Assembly: GCA_030704615.1 (NCBI GenBank)
Contig: CM060731.1
Location: forward strand, 34,720,001 to 34,784,000
Direction of reading: 5' to 3'
DNA: 64,000 nt
Source: Takakia lepidozioides
Taxonomy: Eukaryota; Streptophyta; Takakiopsida; Takakiales; Takakiaceae
Within the stretch, counting starts at the first letter, position 1. Every line of letters starts with the position of its first letter. Both the position numbers and the translations under genes were made by a program. The notes beneath the pieces are model-generated. The model was not told where the DNA came from. It saw only the letters and a program-made list of their open reading frames with translations, and did not search any database. Below, in pieces: positions 35,100-47,089 of this stretch.

Positions 35100-37420
35100 T
35101 TAATCTGATTCTCTCAGGTGTCGAAGAGTAAAATCTGGGATCACATTTTGGTTGTCAAGGTCGTGTGCAAGGTGGAACTTCACCTGCAAACAGAAACAAG
35201 GTGAGGCATGGGGAACTTGGCTGCAAAGTTGAGGTAGCACTACACAGATTATAACCCACCAAATGAGATACACAAAAAGAGATCATCAAAGTTGGCAATC
35301 AGCCAACAATGATCACACCCCAACAGGAGATGTCCCACCAAGCTTTGCACCCAACCAGGCCAACTAAACAGATTGCATGAAGGTTTGAAAGTGGGTAGCA
35401 CTTGGAAAAAAACCCACCTCGCCAACAGGTACGAAGTGCAACCTTACAGCAGTGCACTTGGCCCCATAGAAGCCTCTCTTTGGCTCAGTGCTCTTGCCCG
35501 CCACTTTCACCACTATAGATCGCAGTCCCTGACCTCCAAACAGGCCACAACTTTCTCAGCACTCTAATTAAAAATATCCACTTGAGTGTGAATGGGTAAT
35601 TTCTTGTCCACTCACATGCCATGGAGAATAAAAGGGTGAAAGAGCAGGAAACTGGTAGATGTGGTAACTGGACAACCCCATGGGAGGGGCCTCACTCCAG
35701 CATTTGCCTAAGTCTTATCTTGCAAAATTCAGTTGGTTTTGCGTGCAGCTGTCAACAAGACAAGGCAACGACAGGGTTGGGAATGTATCAGTCCTATTTG
35801 CAAAACAACTTGGGCAAAACCTGTGGTTGAACCTACTCCTATGGTGCTAGCAGTCAAGAAGCCTATCATCTTGCTCAGTTGTTGTGGGTCTTAGTTGACA
35901 AATCTCCAGGACCTTGGTCTTGTTACTTGAAAGGAAGTGCAAAACCACTAAAATGATTCCAGAAATACAGTTCAGCCCATAAACTTACAGGAGGGTAGCC
36001 CTGAATAAAGGACTGTACTTGCCTCCATCGATTCTGAGTTGTTGTCAGCTCTCCAGAATCCCTGCCATACAGATTGTCACAATTCAGATGATCACAATTC
36101 ATAGAAGGTATGACTCATGTACAGCGGGCATGTTGACAGTCCCAAAAAAATGATAGATCTCTGATGTAATAATCCACATGGGCTGTGATGCGTCCTCAAT
36201 ATACTTTTAGCATGGTGTCATTCCGAGTGGTGAGAACTTTTTGTATAGTTCACAGGCTGATTGAGGCTAGGACACAAATTCACAACACAATCCTCCGAAG
36301 AACATACAATCTTTACAAGAGTGTTAGTCATCATGCATTTCTGCTGAACAAATTACGAGAAAACTAGTGAGAAACCTCCAGGTGTGACAGAAACCTTCAG
36401 ATGTGAAGGGTTTGATGGCCTCATTCATTTCATACCAACAGTAGGCTAATCACGATTCACAAAGTACTCAAGTTAGGAGTCACACAAATCCCTCGGTTTT
36501 TTTGCGCATCATCACGAAATGGTTGTTACGGATCGATAAAACATCGATACAAACCTTCAGGTGCAAAAAGAAACCATCAGATGGGGAAGGAAAACGTACC
36601 AGAACAGAAGGACGTTCTTCAGCTCATCACGCAAGATAAGTTGCACCTTAAATAAGCTCTGAGCATCTTCCCTGCCCGCAAACCAGACCGAAAACGTCAA
36701 AGCAGGGCTGCAATCCAAGAACTTGTTGGAGAATGTCTGGAGCCCCACATACTGCTGCACTTTGCCCCATTCATACGAGGTCGCCAGGACTGGTTTGTTC
36801 GGTGCCGCTGGGCAGGGCTGGCAGCCTGCGGGAGGATTCTCCCGCAACACACCATCCCCACCTCCACGCTGGAACACTGAACCTCCCTCAGTGGCCCAAT
36901 GGCAGAAAGGGTGAGGCTCGTCATGGTCCTCATTTTCGCAACAGATGCGATCATACAGCATTCGATGCTTCGGTTCCCATGGCCGCAGCGATTGGCCCTT
37001 CATGAGCTCAACCTCAACGTGATGCATGCGTTCAAGGTGCGGGCTGGCCACCAGATTCACACCATAAACTGCACCAAACAACCCTTTCCAGCCGCCCAGA
37101 CAGCGCATTGCATCGATCTCTCGGAGGCCTGATCCCGCACATAGTTCGCCCCACAGCGTTGCATCTTGAGCGGTATCCCTCCAGGCTTTGCAAACAAGTG
37201 CACAAGAACTTGCAATCTCTGCAGCGGGCAGCAGCGCAAAGATCTTGGCGAGGATTGCTTCAGGCACCCTCTCGCAGCCTGCTGGCTTTGCCCCCATCAT
37301 GTCCTGCGACACTTCGCCACAGCTTGGAATCCGGCTATGGCCGAATGCCTCCCAACCCTCCAGCCTAAAAATCTCAAAACATCTTACCACCTCTTCCTCT
37401 GGAAAATCTGTCCGGTTCAT
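35100..37420 (-). CDS. F-box protein with FBA (glycan-recognition-type) domain, 4 exons
   Basis: Exons 37420-36600, 36061-35988, 35533-35418 and 35183-35100 join to 364 residues. An F-box at about residues 50-94 (RVPEAILAKIFALLPAAEIA, VCKAWRDTA, LWGELC) would bind SKP1 in an SCF ubiquitin ligase. Residues from about 145 on match the FBA domain of FBXO2/FBXO6-type proteins: NPPAGCQPCPA, ATSYEWGKVQQYVGLQ, LDCSPALTFSVWFAGREDAQ, SLFKVQLIL, RWRQVQSFIQG and GFYGAKCTAV. In animals this domain can bind high-mannose N-glycans on misfolded glycoproteins; the plant ligand is unknown. The acceptor of exon 3 is uncertain: only 35533 keeps the frame, whereas the stronger CAG is four bases downstream. A second start (MMGAK) 40 codons in is possible. 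Confidence 0.88.
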
Positions 37421-38125
37421 CGACTCCCCAGGAACCCAAATCCTGCTGCAATCTCACCAGTCTCTACAGGCAAGGATCATGCACACAGCAAGCAGAAACT
37501 TGGAGAGGTCACGATAAAACACTACACCTTGCTACGGATGCCAGACTCTTCCAGCGCGGGAAAGGCAAACACTCTTTCTGTATTTCAAAATCCCGCAGTG
37601 CCCCCAAATCCCACATTCAAAACCACACTCCACACACTCTTGCATCCCTGGAATGAGCAGAGAACAGATATCGTCATCTATTTCCTGGGTTTTGTCGCAT
37701 TGTCCATGGAATCAAAACTCTTGCTACTTGTGGGTTTTGAACAGCAAATCATCTATCCCGAGCAGAGACAAAATCCGGATGATTGATGAACTCAGTTCAG
37801 CACGGGACTACCTAATAAGCGGATCTAGCACAGGTCCACGTGCACACTGGCTGTTCCTTTCCTGTCTTCCCAAGCATTTAGTGAGTGTCATCGAAATCTG
37901 TCAATACCCACAACGCATTCAAGCAGTGGTGGAATCTAAAAAGAGTAAGAATCATATTGGGTGACGCTGGATTCTCTTATTAGTTGTGGTTTGAGGAATC
38001 TGCGGTTGTATCCGCAACTCCTACCCTCTGTGTCTCCGCGATGGTGTGATCTTCTTGCGGGATCATCAGAAAGCAGGAATCGTAACATCAACCTGAATTT
38101 GTCTTTTGGTAAGACTGTGATAGCT
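37421..38125. promoter_or_regulatory. Divergent promoter region between F-box and biotin ligase genes
   Basis: The two start codons are 705 bases apart, on opposite strands, so this stretch must carry both 5' leaders and promoters. Its right part (37949-38125) is an open frame in phase with the biotin ligase and may encode a transit peptide. No clear TATA box is seen for either gene. Confidence 0.6.
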
Positions 38126-41100
38126 ATGGCCTCCGAAAGTGCTACCAATCTGGCGGACAATGGGCAGCATGTCAACGCTATTGCATCAGATCTAAAGGAC
38201 AAGCTGGTTCTTCAGAACGGACGGGACAGGAAAAGTTATGGTAGTTTTGCAAGCGCAGAAGGGGGCAGTGGAGAGAATGTGGGGAATTTTGAAGGAAGAG
38301 CAGAAGCAGGGAAGCTTGAAACTAAATTTGATGGACCCGTGGGAGAGGTTGAAAGATCGGGGAAGATTGTGGGGAAGGTTGAAGGAGCAAGAAAGGAGGC
38401 GGGCAATGTTGAAGACTCTTGGAAGAATATCAGCGACATTCAAGGTCCCAGGCAAATTGTTGGAAAAGTAGTAGCTGAAAACATCATTGTCATGGCTACT
38501 AAATCAATGCAGGAAGCACAGTATGTGGAGAGCCTGGCAGGTGGAGAGGTTCAGAGGCTGAAGCTTCCAGAAGGAGCAATTCTGGTAGCAGCTCATAAGG
38601 GGGTACAGGATACAGAAGGCTTTCAAGTGCAGTCCTTCCTGAAGAATTTGAATACATTCCAGTTTGGAAGGACACTCCTCTATGCCCACCGTCTGCCTTC
38701 CACTCATACTCTGCTGTCTCAGTGAGTATGAACACACCAACTGAGCTACACTTAACATTTCTTTGTAGCACTTGTGTATTCGGTGTGATTACAAGTAACC
38801 CCTACAAGGGGTTCCAGTTGGCGGTGTGTGGAACAAAAGAAACAGGACAAGCTTCAATTATTCACCTATCATGAGTGTTCTTGATTGAATTGAGTGTTCC
38901 AAAGAAGGCTGTGGAAGTATGGGTTTATGTGGTTTGTGTAAGTTCTCCAACGTTAATTGCACTTATGAATGGTAATGAATGGTTCAATTGTGTGTAGGTT
39001 ACAAGTAGATGATGGTTTTCTCATTTCACCATGAACAGATGTTATCTGGTAGCTGTCAACAGTGGGAAGAGAGGAAACGGTCTGCCTGGTATGTTTTGAT
39101 AAGCCATAATATAGACAATGCAGCGTAATTTTTGTAGAGAGCAAGACTTGGTTGTTGATTCTGTCAGCATTTCACCCACCCTCTATTTTCCTCCCCCCTG
39201 GTGTTTAGTTGCTTCACTAAGTGGTTGACATGTGGGGGAGCAGGGAGAAGTAACAGGAACTGTTGTGTCTGTGCAGGAATTTTCAGTTGTTCCCTCGGGG
39301 GACCGTGTGTATAGCTGACATTCAGTATCAAGGCAAAGGTAATCTGTTGCTTGATTTTGGAGAGGCTAAAGCAATGAATTTACTGGATATTCTGGGTGTC
39401 CGTGTCATAGTCCCTCCAATGGGCAAAGCACTAGGGTTGTGCAGAATTTAATCATACGAGATCGAAGCTTGCTGAATTCTTGAGAAAAACTCCAGTGAGA
39501 CTTTTCTTTGTAAGTTCTTTATCAAATCATCCATCACATCTGGAACAACTTTTGTTTCAGAAACGTAATTGAGTTTCAAACAAGCATGCTAGCTCACCTG
39601 TGTTATCGCTCTGCAGGCCGTGCTGGGAACGTATGGGAATCACCCATGGGTTGCCTCAGGTTCTCCTTCACCCTACAGATGGGAGATGGCCGAGCTGTAC
39701 CATTTCTGCAGTATGTAGTGTCCCTTGCTATCATCGAGGGGATTGAAGCAGTTTGCTCAACTAAAGTAAGCCGAACTCATTCCATACAGAACCAGTTTGC
39801 GAACTCTCTCACACCCATCTCTCTCCTTTTTTATATGTTGTACAATATATGGAGGTGTTGGCACAGTTTAGCAGTTTCTGAAGTTGAGTGAAATTAACCA
39901 GCAGAGGGTTTATGGCTGATTGCTTAGCTTTCAGTTACTGGGGTTTCTCAAGGGAAGCCTATGTGGGGTACCTTTTGGGGTGGGGGATGCTCATTTAATC
40001 CATGTATCTTATTTACCCGGGTGTGTTTTGGATCACACTTTTTCCCTCCATTGTTTCAAGGGGGATCAACGTCGGGGGGAAAAGCAAAGAATTAGGGGGT
40101 CCTTCTTCCGCCAACATAGTGGAAAGGTTTTCTAGCAGTCAATTTTAGAACTGTGCATCTTGTTGAGGCAGGAGGGGCCAGGGTGCTGAATTGTGTCTAG
40201 GGTTATGGAATTTGCACTAGTTCTAATAGAATTGAATTAATATCAGGCGATAAGCTGTTTATGTGTAGAGAATTTCTGGTCTTATCAATATGTCTGAAAG
40301 GTATAGGGAAGTGGTGGATGCAAGTGAATGCAGCAACGTTCCGCAAGCAGGAGTGATTATTGAAGTCGGGAATCTTCCTTTTCGATTTGTCAGAACAAGA
40401 ATAAAATTGTGAGCGTATGCAGGGTGTGGCAGCACCAGAGGTCAAAATAAAGTGGCCTAATGATCTTTATGTGAAAGGCCTGAAGATTGGGGGAGTACTC
40501 TGTACGTCATCCTACAGTGCAAAGAAGTTCAACATCGTGATTGGTAAGTAGAATGATCTGAGTGTTGTTCCATGTATCCATGCACCCTACAAAGGCAAAG
40601 CACTGAAACTTTTGGATGCATAACATGATCTTTGAAGGTCATTACATATGACAACAATGACATGAGCTTCTGCAGGAATGCCCTCTTTTCGTAGGAAAGG
40701 GAAGACTACAAAGAGTAGGATTGTGGTGTGTGATTAGTTCAACCGAGAGTTTTGTGTTTGCCACTATCTCCACAGCATTGTTCTAGAGGAGAGCAACATT
40801 AGCACATTAAGGATGATGTTTGTGGATGCAGGAGTGGGGTTGAATGTGGGTAACAGGGAGCCCACCACATGTCTGGATGCACTGCTACATGAGCTCAATG
40901 ATCATGCAACCTCCCTATCAAGAGATGAGCTGCTGGCAGCTTATTTTGGCAGATTTGAGGAACTATTTAACGTTTTCTCCAGTCAAGGTGCGTCTGTTTG
41001 TAAGAATGGTTCGGTGAAAATTTTCAACCAGATGACTTCGGATAAGCTTATTGTCCTTCTGAAGTCATGCATCAGCATGGGCACTGTTGTCTTTTAATAG

Positions 41101-42243
41101 TGAGTAATGCTTCTTGGGGTTTTCAGAGCAACAGTTGGGTGTCTGCATTTCCCCCACAGCTCCAACCTGAGTGCTCTAGTGGTGATTTAATCCAAGCAAT
41201 AATAATCTTTTGGCTTGCAAATCCCTGCTGTTGGGGTGCAGGGTTTTCTGCACTGGAGGGCAATTACTATGAAAGGTGGCTACATAGGTATGTTCATCTG
41301 ACACCAAGTAGTAGCCCTCTATGTATGAAACTCCAATTGTTTCCTCTGTGACTCCCTTCCTGGGCTCTCTTGTACTTGAACCTTTTTCTGCCATTTTCTG
41401 CTATGGTTTTCTTATCTGTATGCAATTCTAGTCCCATGGATGGTAACTGTTCATGAATTTCTGAACAAGTTCTACACTCTCTCTCCACTTGCTCATTCAT
41501 CTGCCAGAGCGGGGACTGGTCTTGTACTTTAATGGCTGCGATCACCAGCTGCCACCAAGTTCCTCCTCATTTTATCCTAAGGGTGAGAGTCTGATAATGA
41601 GCATGGACAGTATTACCGCATGTAAAATTCTTCATACTATTTGTCGTGCTCTTAATGGGCATCGTAGCAACATTCTTTGGAATGGCATGAAGGGCTGGTT
41701 GCTTGAATTTCTCAGTGGCCAAACAGTAGTACTGGAGGAGAGAAAAGAAGGGACGTCTGAAGTTTCAAAAGTTTCTGTAAAGATTCAAGTAAGCTATTAC
41801 ACCTCTCCCAGTCTCTTCAGTCAAGGGTGCTTGCTTCCTTCAGACATTCATTTGACAGTGGTTATGGATGGATTTTGGCAGGGGTTGACAGCAACAGGCT
41901 ATCTGAAGGCAATAGATGAGGCAACTGAGACATATGAACTTCATCCTGATGGTAACAGGTACGTGAGATGTATTGCACGATTTTGCGCTTCAAATAGGCA
42001 TCAAAATACAGTCTCGTCACCTACACGTAATTCAATCTCATGTTTGTATGGCTTGCTTACGCTGTACATTCATGTCATAGCTACCATAAAAGGGGCAGAT
42101 AAAAATTGCAAGGTTCTCAACCAAGAAAGTAAGGTGAGAAGTTTGAGAGGAAACTCCAACTTTCACTGACATTCTAAGCTAATATGGGCTCATTGGATTG
42201 CAGTTTTGATTTTCTTCGAGGACTGGTCAGGCAGAAGATCTGA
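38126..42243 (+). CDS. HCS1: Biotin--protein ligase (holocarboxylase synthetase), 9 exons
   Basis: Attaches biotin to acetyl-CoA carboxylase, methylcrotonyl-CoA carboxylase and related enzymes through biotinyl-AMP. Exons 38126-38721, 39277-39338, 39617-39765, 40423-40543, 40832-40987, 41242-41287, 41716-41788, 41882-41958 and 42204-42243 join in phase to 439 residues. Hallmarks: FGRTLLYAHRLPSTHTLLSQ; the biotinoyl-AMP loop GKGRAGNVWESP; the catalytic KIKWPNDLYVKGLKIGGVLC; and VGLNVGNREPTTCLD. The C-terminal domain ends YELHPDGNSFDFLRGL, VRQKI. The N-terminal 160 residues are longer than in Arabidopsis HCS1 and hold imperfect repeats around VGKVEG/VGNFEG. The open frame extends 177 bases upstream without an ATG, so an upstream exon with a plastid transit peptide is likely. 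Confidence 0.95.
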
Positions 42244-45200
42244 GGTGTACAAATGTTGGGCAGCTTTGGTGAATGCTGTAGAACATAGTTACCCTTTATG
42301 TGCATTTCCAAATTTGCGAAAAAACAATGAATACAACAAAGGTGCATACAAGAACTTTTCGCAATCAACTAAGTTAGGGTAATTGCAAGGTCTTGTGGGG
42401 GGGTCTTTAGTTGAGGGTCAAATGCCAACCCAGTTAAGGAAAAGACTACTGAACGAAGTGGAGTGAGAAAGAAGGAGTATGGACATGAACTTGTGATGAC
42501 ACTCTGGCCTAAATATTCAGCCAGAAGGCTTAGTGGTCTACCTCAACATAAGGTTGGCCACACATTTGAAGATTGAGTCGATAAGAGCAAGACTGAACAT
42601 CCAAGGTGATTGTTAATCCTAACCATATCTTGGGTTTCACCTTGAACCCTAGACCCCACTCCATGGGTTTACATGTATAGACAATTTCATTATCCGTAGA
42701 TCACGAGACGTGGTTATGCATGACAGTAGAGCTGTACTGTGATCATCACTGAAAGACTTTTCCCGAATCACCCTATGCACCTCAGTGGGCTGTGCACCGT
42801 GGTTGGGTCTTTGTGCACTGCAAGTGCATCATTCTAACCTCAGTTAAGACGCATCCCCGGGGCCCTTGATGGGTTGTGTGTAAAACTGGCTGCTCAGTCA
42901 GTTTCTAGGGGTTGACCATCCTTTCCTTTCCTTTTCAAAAATATTTACTTTGATGAACATTCTTCTCTGGCCTTTATATTCTATGTTTGAAGAGGAAATG
43001 ATCTCTTTTTAAGTGCCTATTTCCTTTCAAATTGGTGGCTTGTTAAAAAAGTCGTGACGACTGTAACAGCCTTCTTATGCCAACCAAAGTCCTGAACAAT
43101 CTGAACAAAATGCATGTGTGAATGGGGCTCACTCTGGAAGCTCACAATTTGGAAGTCATTCTTATACCCAGAAGTCCCGGACTTCCTAAATTGTCAAGCC
43201 TGCAAAATAAGCTTAACAGCTTGTGATTCTTTGGAAGCACACATTCCTCGTGACACAACCACAAAGTTCATATAGTTGTAGGAACTGTCCATCAAACCAT
43301 CATCTACTCATCTTTATCTCCTCGAGGCTCAGAAGGAAGATGGGTAGGAAAAACCAAAAAAAAGTCTGGTAACTCTACAACAAACCTCCGTACCTCTCAT
43401 CATTAAATGATGCTTGCACATTGTTCAGATAGCTATCATCAACTTGACATGTCAGTATATCTCGTCATCATCTGTTTCTTGATGATTGCACATTGTTTAA
43501 GACTTTGCACAAGGTGGTTGGGAATGTCACACCCTTCTTGTCCAATCTACCAGCATTCCAGCCTCAGCTATGCATACTCTCTTTGCGGCGCTACAACGAG
43601 AAGAAATTGCACGACGACATATGAGACTCAAGATATTGAAGTGAGAGACTGCGAAGTGGCTCTTTCTAACCCCTCAAGTTAGCGAAAAGGTGAATTGATG
43701 TGTACCGTTTACAAAGGCAAGCAGGGTGTTAACTACCAACACTTCAGGACAAATGCTGACTCAAAGAGTGTACTACGTTCCACCATCTCTACGGCTACCA
43801 ATCTGCAGGATGAATGATGACGATGATGATGATACAAGCCTTATGGGACGTTCTAATCACTTGGAGATTGCTTTCAATTCTATCCTTCTCCGCACTTAAA
43901 TCGATCAAGCTCCCGAGAGAAACTCAAATCCATATCATGACATTGCCCAATACAACTAGGAATTCATACATACATACCTACATATACTACCTGTGGGCTT
44001 ACAATACTTACTTTTCCTACAAGGCCACCACATATTTTGTGGACTGGATCGAGCATGCTCCTGTTTGTTGGAAGCGGAAATGGTGATCGAACTAGTGCAC
44101 CCAGCTGAGAACCGCCAACACTTCTGGAATCCAATGCTTTGGGGCCCTCTTCATACATTCCTCACAAAAGCAATGATTGTCCAGGATGTGTGTGTGTGGT
44201 GCAACAACTACCCCCCCTGCTTTCTGCGTAGTACTGCCAAGTCCTTGAAAGAAGCATCCGACAACAAAATTGGCCTGGGCACACTGCGAGAGGCATGCTG
44301 CACAAACCCAGATGGATGCGCCCACTACAAAATTTGACTTTCCCAGGGGATTGAAGCCCTTGAATATGTCTGACTATATACTGAGTCTGTTTTTTCTCTG
44401 TTTGTTTTTAAACCACAAGGGGGGACAAGGCCTAACATTATAGTTAGTTTCATAATTCACGTGAGAGAGAGGCTTGGGACAAAGCTCCACAAAGTGCCAA
44501 GCTTCCTGCTTTTCTCTGGAAAGTACCTCTTGTCAGTGGCAGAAAGAAGACAGCCACTGGCAGAGTGCCCACTCTGTTCATCACTCCAACCGGCACCTAT
44601 CTTTCACATGCAAATGGGGACCCTTCACCCTTGATTTAAGTGAGTTGATATTATATACAGGATTACCACAGGCACTGCTTGAATGGAAATTGGGCTCCCA
44701 TCAAATATTATTAGAAATTATACAAGATACTAACCTGCCACAAAATAACATTTTGATTCAACTGTATAAGACTCCCTAAACAGCCTCATCCAAAGAGGTG
44801 TTGTCTTGGTTCAATGGATGCTATTTACACGTATCTACGATTCGGAGATGCTCTTTTTTCAAAAATATTAACGCCTGAAGACTAATATGAGGGTTTTCAT
44901 GTTCTAGAAGGTGATGAATTTTTTATAGAAAAGGGGGGTGGAAAAAAAATTATATGTAATTGCCATCTACAAAAGTAGATACGCAAGGTTGCACCTTCAA
45001 ACCTTACAAACCAATGGGGTGCCCTCAATCTCATCTACGAGAGATTATTCTTTGATGTTAGACAATCCAAAAATTGAATTTGTATGTTGCTATGATTGCT
45101 ACTTAGATCGAACTATGTAGAACAAGTACGCCCCCACTTATCTTGACCCTTAGATAATGCGAGTGAAAAATGGCCCCTCACTATCATTAATGGAGCGCCC

Positions 45201-45462
45201 AGGAGGGGTGCACAATATCTGCACTCCTAAGCAAAACTCCAGAAGGGAAAACAAACAACATCAACCACGCCCTATCGTTATGCCATCCACCACTGCCTTT
45301 AAGTCCATCACCGCACTAATCCTCTACAAATGCAAGAGCTTATATACCCAAAAAACATATTAATTTTTGGAAAAAAAAAAAATTAACAGTTTCAGAAAAG
45401 TTGAAGTTACACCAAACATCAAAATTTTGTCAAAAAGTTTAATTTTCAACTCAACAACCAAT
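42244..45462. other. Intergenic region, no gene recognised
   Basis: Holds scattered frames up to 114 codons (43993-44337, + strand) with no known domain. I find no splice-joined coding signal. A short palindrome occurs near 43165-43190 (AGTCCCGGACTT). Confidence 0.45.
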
Positions 45463-45690
45463 AGTCAGTAGCTAGTGAGTAAGTGGAGGGCACACATATG
45501 ATGATGGGTCAAAGCATGACTACTTGACGGGTTGTGGTACGGTGCTTTCTCCTTCTTGCGCAGGTGTCGCATCGGAAAGCCTTTCACGGCGAGGTTATGT
45601 GAAAGAGGTTGTTTTCTCCTCTCAATTCAACGGGGCCTGTTTGTGAGCTGTCGCTCCCAGGGTTTTTCCCTTACAAAAAACAACAAAACG

Positions 45691-45723
<33 letters not shown>

Positions 45724-45738
45724 AAAAAAAAAAAACTC
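45463..45738 (+). mobile_element. tRNA-derived SINE, second copy, long A tail
   Basis: The body matches the SINE at 30671-30905 in inverse orientation: GACGGGTTGTGGTACG, GTGTCGCATCGGAAAGCC and TTTGTGAGCTGTCGCTCCCAGG. It ends in an A run of over 40 bases (about 45690-45735) with two C interruptions. The A box in the head is eroded (TAGCTAGTGAGTAAG), the B box weak (GGGTCAAAGC). Confidence 0.82.
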
Positions 45739-46029
45739 AAAGTGTACAGATTTGAAAACGTATGCTTCGGACGATTTGGTGAGGACGGAGCATGGGATGA
45801 ATTTCGTCATCAAGATTCAGGGGATGTTGTCGTGTACTTGCTTGGTTACTGTGTGCTACCAAAAGGCCTATGATCCTCAATATGTGAATTTGTGCTGGGG
45901 GTTGTCACTGTCTTTGGCGCAGATCATGGTATCGCTACAACATATTAAGGTTTTTATGTTGCATATAGACGTTTTTCAGTGTTCATAGTGCGTTACGACC
46001 TCACTCACTCTAAAGAGAAAAAAACTATG

Positions 46030-46670
46030 TGATAGCGACTTTCATCCTGCGCGTGGGTAACATGCAGAGGTTATCGATACTGCGTACATGGCCACTACAT
46101 GATGTCGGACAGTGGCATGAGTCAGTACCTATGGAGAGTGATGTAGTCATAACTATATACAACTTAATAACTACATTATATGACTACATGTCTACTGAAC
46201 ATTGTCTACATGGAGAGGCATCAGCGGGACACGTGTGCCACTGCGGATGTGACACGTCATGAATTCTTGACGTGATCATATGACTATATGTTTTTATTTT
46301 TTAAAGTTTTATATAATTTAACAATATTTTTAAAAATTAAATTATTTAAATGAATTAAATTCTTCATTACATTGTGAAAATTCCAACATAAAAACAGAAT
46401 TGAACCCAGTATTGTCCTACATACTAGCAACCACAAGGGGAATCAAAATAGACAGCTACAGGGGAATACAAGCCTTGTTAATCATATTACAAAAATCCAA
46501 ATGAGACCAATGTCCCAATGGACACCTCATAGGCTTCAAGGTCCAAAAATGCAAGCCTCAAAAGGCCCAGTAAGCAAAAAATAAGCAAGCCCACACATGG
46601 GCTAAATTGTTGTAGTACTACTACAGTTCTGGTGCTACTCGAATCAAGGACTATATTTAGCAAATAACCA
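46030..46670. mobile_element. Decayed CACTA relative (left-end-like sequence)
   Basis: Has the GTAGTCATA/TATGACTAC subterminal motifs, a CATGGAGAGG block and GGACACGTG, then AT-rich DNA. A region GCAAGCCTCAAAAGGCCC with AAGCCCACAC-TGGGC resembles 1320-1385 in the left element. No intact CACTA terminus or target duplication was found. Confidence 0.6.
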
Positions 46671-46798
46671 GTGCAATATTTCTTACACCTATTGAGACCC
46701 GTGTTTCAGCAACTTCAAATTCCAAAGTGTTGTGGTCCCTATCACCTGTCCCAACTCTGTACGTTTTCTAGAACCATTTGACATATGGTAGAAGAGTG

Positions 46799-47089
46799 TT
46801 ATTGACATATGCATCTTTGATGTACACACATGCATAATCCACTGGCACAAACAGAGTACCCGTAACCCACCAAAACACCTTGCAAAACAACAATAAGCCC
46901 TACTCCTGCAACCTTCTTGCATTTGGAGTTGACATCCAATAGCCGAACCTCGTCACCCACCCTAAAGTGTGATCCCAACTCCACACAAAAAGAACAATAT
47001 GTGAAAAACCCCATGACTTGCACGACTAGGACACAACATAGGGGGAAATGAGAGCCCTCAAGTTGGAACAAATGAAACCGACAAGACAA
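46799..47089 (-). pseudogene. Possible transposon-associated ORF (En/Spm-linked type)
   Basis: A 96-codon frame with FRVGDEVRLLDVNSKCKKVA and VLVGYGYSV. This resembles the short beta-rich segment found downstream of transposase in plant Ptta/En/Spm-type transposon genes. The match is a weak impression and rests on spacing and the adjacent CACTA-like repeats. It is Cys-rich and short, and the rest of such a gene is not visible. Confidence 0.3.

Noticed and set aside
43993-44337. 114-codon plus-strand frame with several Cys
   Set aside because: Looked briefly like a Cys-rich secreted peptide, but the Cys spacing fits no family, there is no signal peptide, and a minus-strand frame overlaps it fully.
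45532-45873. Lys-rich 113-codon frame
   Set aside because: It runs through the A tail of a SINE; the Lys run is the poly(A).
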